The notes beneath the pieces are model-generated. The model was not told where the DNA came from, made no database searches, and saw only the letters and a program-made list of their open reading frames with translations. A stretch of DNA of 64,000 nucleotides from Haloplanus sp. XH21 (GTDB lineage: Archaea > Halobacteriota > Halobacteria > Halobacteriales > Haloferacaceae): positions 62,001 through 126,000 of the forward strand of contig NZ_JALLPL010000002.1 of assembly GCF_023276355.1 (NCBI RefSeq). Reading direction: 5' to 3'. The stretch's first letter is position 1, and each line of letters begins with the position of its first letter. A program made the position numbers and the translations under genes. Positions 16,691 through 25,025 of this stretch are shown here, piece after piece.

Positions 16691-17959
16691 ATGCTGGATA
16701 CAACCCGCACCTATCGAGCGAAAATCGCCAACCACTCTCAGGTGAGTGGCGATCTCGATGACTGCGGGCACTCCGCGTCGAAGCTGTGGAACGTCGCTCG
16801 CTACCACACCCAACAAGAATGGGATGACACGGGCGAGATACCGTCCGAAGCCGATCTCAAGCGCGAATTGAAAGACCACGAACGATACAGTGACCTACAT
16901 TCTCAGTCAAGTCAGCGAGTTCTTGAAGAGCTTGCTGAGTCGTTCACCGGCTGGTTCAAAAAGCGCAAGAACGGCGACACAGACGCAAATCCGCCCGGTT
17001 ACCGAAAGCGAGGCGACAAACACCCACGCTCTACCGTGACGTGGAAACAGAACGGTATCAAGCACGACTCCGAGCACAACCAACTCCGTCTGAGCAAAGG
17101 CTTCAACCTCAAGAGCCACCGTTCGGACTTCATCCTCGCAGAATACGAAACGCGACCGGACGTGACCGTCGAGAACATACAGCAAGTCAGAGCCGTCTGG
17201 AACGGAGACCGTTGGGAACTTCACCTCGTCTGCAGGGTTGAAATCCCCGTCGAGGACGCACCGGGCGACAACACCGCTGGAATCGACCTCGGTATCAAGA
17301 ACTACCTCGCCATCGCCTACGACGATGGTGATGCGGAGTTGTATCCGGGGAACGCGCTGAAGCAGGACAAGCACTACTTCACCCTCGACGAGTACGACAC
17401 TGAAGGCGAGAACGGGCCGTCACGACGTGCGCTTCGCACCCGTCAGAAGTTGTCTCGGCGGAAAGACCACTTCCTGCACACCCTTGCTAAGCACGTCGTT
17501 GAGCAGTGTATCGACCACGAGGTCGGGAACATCGCTATCGGTGACTTGAGCAAGATTCGTGAGGACGGGAATGGTGACTCTCGGAACTGGGGCAAGCGTG
17601 GAAACAAGAAACTTCACGGATGGGAGTTCGACCGCTTCACTCGCTTGCTTGAATACAAGGCCGAAGAACACGGCATCCTCGTTGACCGCACGAGCGAGCG
17701 AGACACGTCAAAGACGTGTTCGTGTTGTGGTCGGAAGCGAGACGCGAATCGTGTGGAGCGTGGGTTGTACGTCTGTGAGTCGTGCGGGGCGACGATGAAT
17801 GCGGACGTGAACGGTGCGGTGAACATTCGCAGAAAGATAACTCAGAGTCCCCCGACGGGGGATATGAGTAACGGTCGTTTGGCACGGCCAGTAGCCTACC
17901 TGTTCGATCAAACTTCGGGGCGTTTCGCACCGAGCGAGCAGGTAGGTTGCGAATCTTAA
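16691..17959 (+). CDS. tnpB: TnpB (IS200/IS605-family RNA-guided nuclease type)
   Basis: A 422-residue OrfB/TnpB protein (ATG 16691, MLDTTRTYRAKI). RuvC-like motifs: GIDLGIKNYLAIA (first Asp, about residue 198), IAIGDLSKIRED (second motif, where Gly replaces the usual Glu of EDL), and ADVNGAVNIRRK (third Asp). A CxxC/CxxC zinc ribbon (CSCCGRK...CESCGAT) lies between motifs two and three. There is no TnpA partner, as in many haloarchaeal IS1341-type elements. TnpB proteins cut DNA with a guide from the element's right end. The altered second motif leaves nuclease activity uncertain. Confidence 0.88.
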   Translation: MLDTTRTYRAKIANHSQVSGDLDDCGHSASKLWNVARYHTQQEWDDTGEIPSEADLKRELKDHERYSDLHSQSSQRVLEELAESFTGWFKKRKNGDTDANPPGYRKRGDKHPRSTVTWKQNGIKHDSEHNQLRLSKGFNLKSHRSDFILAEYETRPDVTVENIQQVRAVWNGDRWELHLVCRVEIPVEDAPGDNTAGIDLGIKNYLAIAYDDGDAELYPGNALKQDKHYFTLDEYDTEGENGPSRRALRTRQKLSRRKDHFLHTLAKHVVEQCIDHEVGNIAIGDLSKIREDGNGDSRNWGKRGNKKLHGWEFDRFTRLLEYKAEEHGILVDRTSERDTSKTCSCCGRKRDANRVERGLYVCESCGATMNADVNGAVNIRRKITQSPPTGDMSNGRLARPVAYLFDQTSGRFAPSEQVGCES

Positions 17960-18012
17960 TATCCCAACGCTCGGGAATCCTCGCCCTTCAGGGCGGGGAG
18001 GATGTCAAACTT
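17960..18012 (+). ncRNA. Candidate omega (reRNA) right-end region of the TnpB element
   Basis: In IS200/IS605 elements the guide RNA scaffold overlaps the tnpB 3' end and the element right end, and the guide lies just beyond. Here the stop codon is followed by a hairpin (CCTCGCCCTTCAGGGCGGGG, 17979-17998) and GGATGTCAAA. The exact right end and the guide start are not determinable by eye; the guide would be bases shortly after about 18010. Confidence 0.45.
17979..18000. repeat. Hairpin repeat, right copy, flanking tnpB
   Basis: Same 21-base sequence as at 16559-16580, here followed by GGATGTCAA. A degenerate relative, GGGGAGGATGTCACC, occurs at 32535-32549 and may be the right end of a vanished second element. 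Confidence 0.7.
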
Positions 18013-18053
18013 CATGAGCAAGTTGACTGGCGTAGCAACTGGGGATGCTCATG
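18013..18053. promoter_or_regulatory. Nested palindrome at the start of the RHH gene
   Basis: Outer arms CATGAGCA (18013-18020) and TGCTCATG (18046-18053), inner arms AGTTG (18021-18025) and CAACT (18036-18040). The outer right arm overlaps the start codon at 18051. It is a likely autoregulatory operator of the antitoxin-like gene, or an RNA hairpin hiding its start. Confidence 0.5.
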
Positions 18054-18374
18054 AGCAGTAACGACACGAAGCATCTCCAAACGGAACTGACCGAGGACGA
18101 ATACGAACGCTTCCGGAAGTACGCGAGAGAACACGGCCTCTCGCTCAAAGGAACTGGCCACCAGGCGCTCATCGAGTGGATCGAACGCCAACAGCAAGCC
18201 GATCCCAACGACCCGGCGTTCACCCTCCTCGACGACCTCGAGGACGAGCCCCTTCCAGCCTCGGCGGCGACGGACGCTCGCGAAGAGGCCGATCTCGTTG
18301 ACGAGTGGCACGGTAGCGACGAATCGTTCAGGCTCGTCGATGATCCGTCCCCCCAGCCTGACACAGATGAATAA
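18051..18374 (+). CDS. VapB-like antitoxin, apparently orphan
   Basis: A 107-residue protein: N-terminal ribbon-helix-helix-like segment (TELTEDEYERFRKYAREHG...LIEWIERQ, residues 9-48) and an acidic C-terminal tail (DAREEADLVDEWHG...) of the type that wraps around a PIN toxin. Such proteins normally precede a VapC gene. Here the next gene, 193 bases on, is SatD and no PIN-domain frame is found, so the toxin has been lost or is elsewhere. ATG 18045 is an alternative start. Autoregulation is likely through the palindrome at its start. Confidence 0.6.
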   Translation: MSSNDTKHLQTELTEDEYERFRKYAREHGLSLKGTGHQALIEWIERQQQADPNDPAFTLLDDLEDEPLPASAATDAREEADLVDEWHGSDESFRLVDDPSPQPDTDE

Positions 18375-18567
18375 TCCAGTTGACACGACGATCGGGACGG
18401 TCGCAGCCGAGCATTTCCGCCCTGCCCCTCGGTCATTTTTGTTCGCCATTATCGACGAACTCGAAAGTAGTTCGCCCCTATAGCCGAACACATCCCCGAC
18501 CACAACACTCATCCGAGTTCGGTGGGAAACACGAACCAACTCCTAGTTCGGCAATGGAGGCGAACAA

Positions 18568-19230
18568 ATGACCAAGAATCAAGCCGACGCCGTGTTCGTG
18601 GCCGTGATCGGGGACATCCGGGGGTCTCGGGAGCTCGCGGATCGGAGCGAAGCACAGCGGGAGTTCAAGCAGGTGGTCAACTCCCTGAACGACGAGTTCC
18701 CGGACAGTTCCATCGCCTCCCAGTTCACCGTCACGACGGGCGACGAGTTCCAGGTGCTCCTGAGAGAGGCGACTGATGCCGTCGAAGCGGTGGTCTCGGT
18801 AAGCGACCGGTTCCACCCGGCTCGACTCCGGTTCGGCATCGGGGTCGGGGCGCTGGATACGCAGCTGAACCCGAACCAGGCAATCGGGATGGATGGCCCG
18901 TGTTTCCACCGGGCACGAGAGGCGATCGAAGCGGCCGAGGTCGCGGGGGCGTGGGTCCGCGTCGATGGCTGGTCGAGCGAGCTGGTGGCGCACGTCAACT
19001 CGATGTTCGACCTAGTGCAGTGTGTCCGTGAAGATTGGACGGATCGGCAGGCGCAGTTCGCGCGAGCCCTCAAAGAGGAGGGAACCCAGAAACGCGTCGT
19101 TGAGCGCTTCGACATCTCGAAGTCCACGGTGAGTGAATCACTGAGTGCTGGACACGTCCAAGAGGTACGGAACGCCGAGACCTCCCTCGGGAAGCGGCTC
19201 CAGACGGCGCTCGAGGAGGAGCGAGCATGA
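18568..19230 (+). CDS. SatD family protein
   Basis: A 220-residue protein with the SatD N-terminal domain (VFVAVIGDIRGSRELADR, FTVTTGDEFQVLL, LRFGIGVGAL) and a C-terminal helix-turn-helix (QKRVVERFDISKSTVSESL, residues 171-190). The N-terminal fold resembles nucleotide-cyclase-like domains, but the activity is unknown. The last codons overlap the next gene by four bases (ATGA). The SatD plus DUF3307 pair is widespread in bacteria and archaea and is often found in mobile regions. A nucleic-acid-linked regulatory or defence role is only conjecture. Confidence 0.8.
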   Translation: MTKNQADAVFVAVIGDIRGSRELADRSEAQREFKQVVNSLNDEFPDSSIASQFTVTTGDEFQVLLREATDAVEAVVSVSDRFHPARLRFGIGVGALDTQLNPNQAIGMDGPCFHRAREAIEAAEVAGAWVRVDGWSSELVAHVNSMFDLVQCVREDWTDRQAQFARALKEEGTQKRVVERFDISKSTVSESLSAGHVQEVRNAETSLGKRLQTALEEERA

Positions 19231-19985
19231 GCGAGTGGCTGACCGGGCTTGGCCCGGCGGGGACCGCGCTTGCACTGCTCGTGCTGGGGCACGTCCTCGG
19301 TGACTTCGCCTTCCAGACGGAGGCCCTGGCGATGGCCAAGCATCGACTCCGGCCGTTGCTCACGCACTGGGCCATCACCCTCGTCGTCCACGTCGCCGTG
19401 TTCGCGCCGCTGTTGACCGTCCAGTCAGTGGTGGTCGTCGCGGTGATCGGGTTGCTTCATCTCCCCATCGACGCCGTCTCGGCGCAGCTCCGCGAGCGCA
19501 GAGGCGGGTCGGCACTTCTGTTTCTCGGTGACCAACTGGCCCATCTGCTGGTCATCCTCACTGGATGGTCGTTGCTTGCCCCCGGTGTCTGGCGCCTCAC
19601 ACCGCTGCTGACCGGGATTCGTGGCGTGACGCAGCTTCCCTGGGCGGCGGTGACCACGGGAGCGGTGTACCTCGCAGCGTTCGTGTTCGCACACGACGGC
19701 GGGAACGCCATCGTCCGTGGCGTGCTCCCGGACGCGGATCCTGTGCCTGACACGGCGGACGATCTGGAGGTCGGGTCGCTCATCGGGAGCCTCGAACGGT
19801 GGATCATCCTCTTCCTCGGCGTGGCTGGGCTGTGGGGCGCGGTTGGGCTCGTCGTGGCCGCAAAGTCGATCGCCCGCTTCGAGGAGCTGAAGAAACAGCC
19901 CTTTGCCGAGTACTTCCTCGTCGGCACCCTCACCAGCGTGCTCGTCGCCATCGCGCTCGTCGGGCTGGTGTCGGTCCTCGTTTGA
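19227..19985 (+). CDS. DUF3307 membrane protein
   Basis: A 252-residue integral membrane protein with seven or so helices. The family hallmark HVLGDFAFQTEALAMAKH (HxxxDFxxQ, residues 22-39) is followed by LLTHWAITLVVH and LLHLPIDAVSAQ, which place conserved His and Asp near the membrane face. It overlaps satD by four bases and so is coupled to it. The function of the DUF3307 family is unknown. Confidence 0.8.
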   Translation: MSEWLTGLGPAGTALALLVLGHVLGDFAFQTEALAMAKHRLRPLLTHWAITLVVHVAVFAPLLTVQSVVVVAVIGLLHLPIDAVSAQLRERRGGSALLFLGDQLAHLLVILTGWSLLAPGVWRLTPLLTGIRGVTQLPWAAVTTGAVYLAAFVFAHDGGNAIVRGVLPDADPVPDTADDLEVGSLIGSLERWIILFLGVAGLWGAVGLVVAAKSIARFEELKKQPFAEYFLVGTLTSVLVAIALVGLVSVLV

Positions 19986-20070
19986 CGGGAGGAGTAATCG
20001 CAGATCGGGGTCGAAGCTGCTCGCGAACAGCGGACCGACGTGGGTGACCGCGCCATGCGCTAATGCCGCC

Positions 20071-20523
20071 TTACGGCGGGTTTGAGGCGCTATTCAGCTG
20101 TTCGACGTTGTCGTCCTGGTAGGCTGCTCGCCACATCGCATGGACGGCACGCGTCACGAGTGAGACCTCGGTCACGTCGATACAGGACGGTTCGGCGGCC
20201 GTCGTCGTGGCGTCGGGCGGGGGATGGAAATGGATCTCGGGAGAGTGTGTATTCGGGTGGCGATCGAAGCGCCAGTTGATGTCGTCACTATCGACGTAAT
20301 GGAACGAATACATCCCCAGTTCGCTCCATTGGATATCGAGCTGAGCGCTCTCGGCATTGCCGAGCCCATCGCTGAGACTGATCTGTAGTTCCGTAGGGGC
20401 GACGACATCATCGTACGCGGTTGTGTCGACAAGCGGTTCGAGGTCGAGCCAGCAGTCACGAATCCGTTGGAGTGCCGGAAGATAGATCGGCCCGAACTCG
20501 CCGGTATGGTCGTTATCGCTCAT
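20071..20523 (-). CDS. TumE-like (DUF6516-type) putative toxin
   Basis: A 150-residue protein (ATG 20523) containing the pattern FHYVDSDDINWRFDRHPNTHSPEIHFHPP (residues 63-91, given in pieces in the family: F/Y-xY-x-D...R-x-D...HxHP). It resembles the TumE/DUF6516 toxin core. Its start overlaps the stop of the upstream HTH gene by four bases (ATGA), the usual coupling of toxin and antitoxin. TumE's mechanism is not well known. The N-terminal third is acidic. The identification rests on the core motif and gene order. Confidence 0.6.
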   Translation of the reverse strand: MSDNDHTGEFGPIYLPALQRIRDCWLDLEPLVDTTAYDDVVAPTELQISLSDGLGNAESAQLDIQWSELGMYSFHYVDSDDINWRFDRHPNTHSPEIHFHPPPDATTTAAEPSCIDVTEVSLVTRAVHAMWRAAYQDDNVEQLNSASNPP

Positions 20524-21032
20524 ACGGCGAGCTGGTGGCTGGCCTCGTCGTAGGCGAGTGCTGCTTGGGCGACGGCGAGATTCTGTCGCGTCGTGCGCCA
20601 TGCCGTGAGATCGTCCCAGCCCTCCGTCTCGTCGGCGTCGAGTTGCTGGACGAGCTCTTCCGGTGATACCACGTCGTAGCGGTCCTCATAGAGCCGGATT
20701 TCGGCCTTCATGTCTTGAATACTATCGAGCAACTCCGTCCGATCTGCTTCCTCACGCAGCTCGCGGATTCGGGACATCAGGATCCGGTCGCTGTTTCGCT
20801 TGTACAGCGTTGTTTGGCCGTCTGGTTCCGTCTCGACGAAGCCCGTGTTCACGAGCGCCTTGCAGTGTCGACGTGCCGTTGGCTCGCTCACGAGGGCCCG
20901 GTCGGCGATTTCGGCTGCTGACTGCCCGTCGTGGGTTTGTTCGACGATCTCGTACACCCGCTCGAACGGCGTGGTCTCCTCTTCCCAGTCCGCTTTGACC
21001 TGCTCGTTGACGTCGTCCCACGTCTCAGTCAT
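20520..21032 (-). CDS. HTH regulator (DUF7342-like), putative antitoxin
   Basis: A 170-residue protein starting at ATG 21032 (MTETWDDVNEQVKADWEEET). A winged helix-turn-helix at about residues 24-80 (RVYEIVEQTHDGQSAAEIADRALVSEPTARRHCKALVNTGFVET, described by parts) is followed by two coiled-coil-like acidic helices. It is first in a two-gene operon with the TumE-like gene and most likely represses its own promoter. An inverted repeat lies 27 bases upstream. Confidence 0.7.
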   Translation of the reverse strand: MTETWDDVNEQVKADWEEETTPFERVYEIVEQTHDGQSAAEIADRALVSEPTARRHCKALVNTGFVETEPDGQTTLYKRNSDRILMSRIRELREEADRTELLDSIQDMKAEIRLYEDRYDVVSPEELVQQLDADETEGWDDLTAWRTTRQNLAVAQAALAYDEASHQLAV

Positions 21033-21058
21033 ACTGAGTGCTACGCGCTCTAGAGACA

Positions 21059-21081
21059 AATAATTCCCCAAGAAAATTATT
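21059..21081 (-). promoter_or_regulatory. Inverted repeat upstream of the HTH-TumE operon
   Basis: Seven-base arms AATAATT and AATTATT separated by nine bases, centred about 38 bases upstream of ATG 21032. The AT-rich arms could serve as TATA element and operator at once, consistent with autoregulation. Confidence 0.45.
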
Positions 21082-21091
21082 CGTGCATCAA

Positions 21092-21333
21092 TCAGGCTAT
21101 CTGCTTTTCTAGCGTCTCTTGATGCGTCCGGACAGTCGTTAGCATGATGTTCCCGGCCTCGCCGACTTCGGTTTGTGTCGCCCACCGCCCCTGTCTAGCT
21201 GCTTTGTACAACCAGGCGGCCGCAAACCCGCCGGGGAGACACCGGATGCCACACCGAGGTCCTCAGCTCGCTCCGCGAGCGTTCGGGCCCGCTGTCGTCC
21301 CTCATCCGGTACCTCCGCAGTGAGCGACCCCAT
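21092..21333 (-). pseudogene. Transcription factor B (TFB) C-terminal remnant, frameshifted
   Basis: The second cyclin-like repeat of an archaeal TFB is readable: EVPDEGRQRARTLAERAEDL then GVASGVSPAG in one frame, and AAAWLYKAARQ, GRWATQTEVGEAGNIM and TVRTHQETLEKQIA up to a stop at 21092 in another, with one base missing near 21229. The first half of the protein (zinc ribbon, B-finger, first repeat) is absent. It lies just upstream of the HTH-TumE promoter. Confidence 0.75.
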
Positions 21334-21439
21334 GGACGTGTCGCTATACGTGACTGACGCCAACTATAATGCCGCCTCAAAGTATGCGATCCGCAGACAG
21401 TAGCGATTATGGATATCCACTAATCGGTCGGAGGTTCGA

Positions 21440-21631
21440 TTAGATTTGGCTGATTCTTTTGGCGACAAGTAATACGGCAATTCCGGCAACGGCTACGCCG
21501 ACAATCGTCGGAACGAGTTGTCCAGATCCCCACTGCCAGTCAAGGAACTGCGTTCCAACGATCGCGATTAGTGCAACGATGAGGCCAAGTGCAGTGACCC
21601 AGGAGGGCTGCTCTCCGTATCCAGGATCCAT
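21440..21631 (-). CDS. Small two-helix membrane protein
   Basis: 63 residues (ATG 21631, MDPGYGEQPSWVTALG). Two hydrophobic helices (about 12-28 and 38-57) and a basic end AKRISQI. No family recognised. Typical of the many short haloarchaeal membrane proteins between 21 and 32 kb. Confidence 0.55.
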   Translation of the reverse strand: MDPGYGEQPSWVTALGLIVALIAIVGTQFLDWQWGSGQLVPTIVGVAVAGIAVLLVAKRISQI

Positions 21632-21758
21632 ACTACCCTGTTTGTTGGTAAAGAGGTATGAACTTGTTCGATACCTGATCCAACGGAAGTACGAACAACT
21701 ACTCTTACTGTAGCATCTTCTCGGGATCGGTAAGTGAGATAACAACCAACAGCAGGAT

Positions 21759-21958
21759 ATGCGTGAAGCCCTCCAGCGAGCAGCCATCGGGTTGTACGTC
21801 CTGTGGCTTCTGCTCGTCGTACTGCTCATACTCGGACAATACACCGATTCCCGTTGTTGGATATCGTTCACTCGGGCGTTGTGTTTGGTGCGGCTGTTTT
21901 GACTGTCGTCGGGATTGGCAAACTGCTCCGAATTGGATATAGACGAGTTGCAGGCTGA
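21759..21958 (+). pseudogene. Small membrane protein, frameshifted
   Basis: Reads MREALQRAAIGLYVLW, LLLVVLLILGQYTDS from ATG 21759, then after one missing base near 21854 LLDIVHSGVVFGAAVL and TVVGIGKLLRIGYRRVAG to a stop at 21956. Restoring one base gives a 66-residue two-helix protein ending in a basic tail. The total length, 200 bases, is one short of a multiple of three, as expected. Confidence 0.55.
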
Positions 21959-22102
21959 GATATTCGCACACATCACGAACGGCTGTCTCAGCGGCTAGCT
22001 ACCGAATTACTGGGGACGCCAGAGCCAGCCGAACAGAGGTGGCTAAAAACCTATTTTGATTTTCTTTAACATATAACTCCGCTCTGGTAGTGGTCATTCG
22101 TG

Positions 22103-22870
22103 ATGACTCTCCGACTCACGAACGCAATCATCGGCGGCAGTCGACGCGTCTTGACTCGTACCGGCGGAATACTGTTCTTGGTGTTACTCGTTCACGAGGC
22201 GCTGCTCATCACATCTCTCAACACCGTGGTCACGGCAGCGAATCCAGCTGCGATGGGCGACGTGATCGGACTGACCCTGCCGGTTTCGGGAACCGTCGCC
22301 GGTGTGCTCTTGGTCGGGACGCTCGTCTTGAACGCCGTCTATTTCGTGGTTCTCTCCCGGGCCTTCGCTCGCCCGAAATCACAGTTGTCCTCGTTCCCTG
22401 CCGACCTGGTCACTCGCCGTATCGGTTGAGCGTCGCTCACGATGCTCGTCAGCGGATGTATCGTCCTTCTTGCGGTCATGATCGGATTCGCGTTCTTATT
22501 CCTGCCGGGACTGTTCCTCTCTGCGTGTTTCTTCTTCGTCATTTTCACGATTGGTATCGAAGATCAGGGCGTTATCGGCTCGCTCAAGCGGAGCTGGGGT
22601 CTCTCTCAGGGGCACCGTCTCCGGTTAGTGGTGCTCGTCCTTAGTATTGGTATCAGTAGTACCGTAATCAGTGTCGTTCCAACACTCCTTCGCACGGCCA
22701 GCACACCGGCTCTCGGTGATTTCGCCACAATTCTCCTCAACAGTATCCTGTTCATCTTCGTCTACGGGATCATGGCCGAGGCGTATCTACAGGTCACCGA
22801 GGAGGCTAGTAGCCTTGGTGGTACCAACACCTCCACAACTGCAAGTACAAAGAATACGCCGGAGATATGA
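22103..22870 (+). pseudogene. DUF7847-type multi-helix membrane protein with in-frame TGA
   Basis: Two halves in the same frame, 22103-22429 and 22442-22870, are divided by a TGA at 22427-22429 (RRIG-stop-ASLTMLVSG). The position suits a tryptophan (TGG) in this family. Together they give 255 residues and six helices with the amphipathic GIEDQGVIGSLKRSWGL motif that marks DUF7847 proteins. The second half alone could start at ATG 22442 but would lack two or three helices. A relative is on the other strand at 24079-24894. Confidence 0.7.
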
Positions 22871-22898
22871 TCTAGTTCTGACTGTTGTCGTTCTATGA

Positions 22899-23942
22899 CT
22901 ACTGAGCCGGTTCTCGTGGCGCTGTCTGTGCGAACCAGTAGCCGTACCCGAAGGGCACGACGCCAGTAACGAACCCGAGAAATACCGCGAGAGGTCCGAA
23001 AAAGAGACCGACGGGGCCGAGAACGGCCGAGATTGCCGCTGTAGTGAGCAGGCCGACCCCGATCGTCATCCCGACAAGTCTGAGCCACCGCCGCTGGGCC
23101 GTGAGAACACCTGCAACGACACCGGACGCGACGATGGTTTCACTTGCGGGACCGGTGACGAAGCGGGTGGGGGTGCCACTTTCGAAGAGTGCCGTCCCAA
23201 CGAGCGCTATCGGAATCGCGAGTGCAGCGATTGCGACGGCTCGACGGACGGTCAGCAGCTGATCACGCGTCGGTTCGCGATAGCGGTACCCCAAAAGACC
23301 CAGTCCAACGGCGACGTATCCACGTCCGACTGGCGTGAGGATGAATCCGACGAAGACACTCATAAGCTGGGTGCCCAGCGCATCCTCGTTCTCGGGTGCA
23401 ACGACGTAGTATGTCCCGTTCTGACGGTACAACCCCGACTCGGCGATCGGGCCGGTCGTAGTTCCCGTCTCGATGGCTGTTTGGACTTCGGGTGACGCTT
23501 CAGCTACCGGACGCGCAACGGTTGTGAACACTGTTTCGGGGTCCGTCTGTTGCATCGATATCGTCGCGTTCGTCGTCTCCCCATACGTCGATAGCGTCCA
23601 GGCGTAGTAGCTTCCATTGTACTGGACATACGGTGTCTCAATATCCTCGATTACAATGTGCAATTCCGGCGAAAGCGTTCCGTCGTAGGTGCCGGTTGCG
23701 GCGGCGGTTCGAATTGGCTGCCGATATTGGCTGGGCGTATCCGAGAGCCGTTCGTCGAGGTCGGTCACGTTGCTCGTCGCGCGTGTGACCCGTTCTGGAT
23801 TCTCTCCAGGTTCAACTGCTGTAGCCTCGTAGGTGATCGTTGCACCACCTGCCGTTGCGTGGAAGGCGAAGCTGAGACAACCGCCGCCGACGAGCAGGAG
23901 AAGTATTGCAGCGGTACGGATGGAGGGGAAAGCGGGGGACAC
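22899..23942 (-). CDS. Exported/membrane-anchored haloarchaeal protein
   Basis: A 347-residue protein. A signal segment (AAILLLLVGGGCLSFAF, residues 11-27) with a Cys at 22 gives a possible lipoprotein site. An extracellular domain of about 170 residues is rich in Thr/Tyr (YVQYNGSYYAWTLSTYGE). Five to six helices follow in the C-terminal half. The family is not recognised by name; similar proteins are common in haloarchaea as predicted surface proteins. It converges with the broken DUF7847 gene over 28 bases. Confidence 0.6.
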   Translation of the reverse strand: MSPAFPSIRTAAILLLLVGGGCLSFAFHATAGGATITYEATAVEPGENPERVTRATSNVTDLDERLSDTPSQYRQPIRTAAATGTYDGTLSPELHIVIEDIETPYVQYNGSYYAWTLSTYGETTNATISMQQTDPETVFTTVARPVAEASPEVQTAIETGTTTGPIAESGLYRQNGTYYVVAPENEDALGTQLMSVFVGFILTPVGRGYVAVGLGLLGYRYREPTRDQLLTVRRAVAIAALAIPIALVGTALFESGTPTRFVTGPASETIVASGVVAGVLTAQRRWLRLVGMTIGVGLLTTAAISAVLGPVGLFFGPLAVFLGFVTGVVPFGYGYWFAQTAPREPAQ

Positions 23943-24078
23943 ATATAGGCGATGGATGAAGACCGTTTGAAAAGCTGTGGTTCACGTATCGGGATCGCGA
24001 GCTGGAGTAGCGAGCGATCGGCTGTCGGCAACTGCAAGAGGAATGAGTACAGCGACTACGAGTGCCGCGGTGTCGCTT

Positions 24079-24894
24079 TCAATTCAAACCATCGGAGGCA
24101 CCTTCGTTGATCGACCGGTAGAACGCGACCGAATAGACGCCAAAGAATCCACCGAACAGTGTCCCGACGGCAACAATGAGGAATGAAACGCCCACGACAC
24201 CGGCTATGGAAACCTGTGGGAGGTGGAGGGCGCCGGTAGACTGGGGTGATGCGAGGAGCGAGCCGATACCGAACACGCCGCCGACAATACTGCCGAGAAC
24301 TCCCACGAGTACCGAGTATCCAAGTGTACTCACAAGGTGGTGTCGGACGACGGAGATACTGTGTTTGAGTCCGTCGACGGCACCGAGATCGTCGATAACG
24401 ATAGCCTGGCTGTAGAACTGGACGAAGAAGGCGAACAGCAGATACGCGAGTACTAAGAGGGCGACGATCAGGCCCAAAATGACGAGGGTAGCGGTACCGA
24501 CGCCACCACTGGTGTCACTGAAGAGTGCGAAGCCACCGAAGATTGCCACGAAGAACGCGACGAATCCGATAGTGAAGTTGACGGCAACGAGTACCAGCGA
24601 CGCGACGAGAACTGACACGTAGTTGGATTTCCCTTCGCGGAGGAAACTATCGAGTGATGTCTGTCCATCAAGGGCCTCGTCAGCCATCCCGACGATGCCA
24701 GCCTGAAAGAACGGCATGACGAAGAGAAGTGCAAGCGACAGAATCATCGAGACGATGCTGGCGATGAGCGGATTGACGGCTTGGAGAACTAACTGCGGAA
24801 TCTGAAACAGCAGTATCACGAGTACCGGGACGAACAGTATCGGATTGTGCCGGAGGGTGCTTGGCGTCTGGCGGAGGGCTTTCAGGACTGCCAT
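24079..24894 (-). CDS. DUF7847-type membrane protein
   Basis: A 271-residue protein with six helices. The motif IVIDDLGAVDGLKHSISVVRHH (residues 168-189, pattern DxxGAxDGLKxSxxxVRxH) marks the family and matches the position of GIEDQGVIGSLKRSW in the broken relative at 22103. The helix-rich N-terminus (HNPILFVPVLVILLFQIPQL) sits in the cytoplasmic membrane. Function unknown. Confidence 0.75.
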   Translation of the reverse strand: MAVLKALRQTPSTLRHNPILFVPVLVILLFQIPQLVLQAVNPLIASIVSMILSLALLFVMPFFQAGIVGMADEALDGQTSLDSFLREGKSNYVSVLVASLVLVAVNFTIGFVAFFVAIFGGFALFSDTSGGVGTATLVILGLIVALLVLAYLLFAFFVQFYSQAIVIDDLGAVDGLKHSISVVRHHLVSTLGYSVLVGVLGSIVGGVFGIGSLLASPQSTGALHLPQVSIAGVVGVSFLIVAVGTLFGGFFGVYSVAFYRSINEGASDGLN

Positions 24895-24922
24895 AGTAGG
24901 CCTTCACCTATTAATCTGATAA

Positions 24923-24939
24923 GGCTTTGCTGAAACCCT
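24923..24939 (+). repeat. IS-type terminus a
   Basis: GGCTTTGCTGAAACCCT, related to the consensus GGCTCTGTTGAAATCC. It faces terminus b (25513-25528) in inverted orientation 606 bases apart. Confidence 0.5.
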
Positions 24940-25025
24940 CGGAGAATTACAGGTTCGCCCGGCGTGTGGTGTGACTGAATGCAGGCTCTACGGTGGCACA
25001 CACTCCATCAACACATTGTCCTGCT

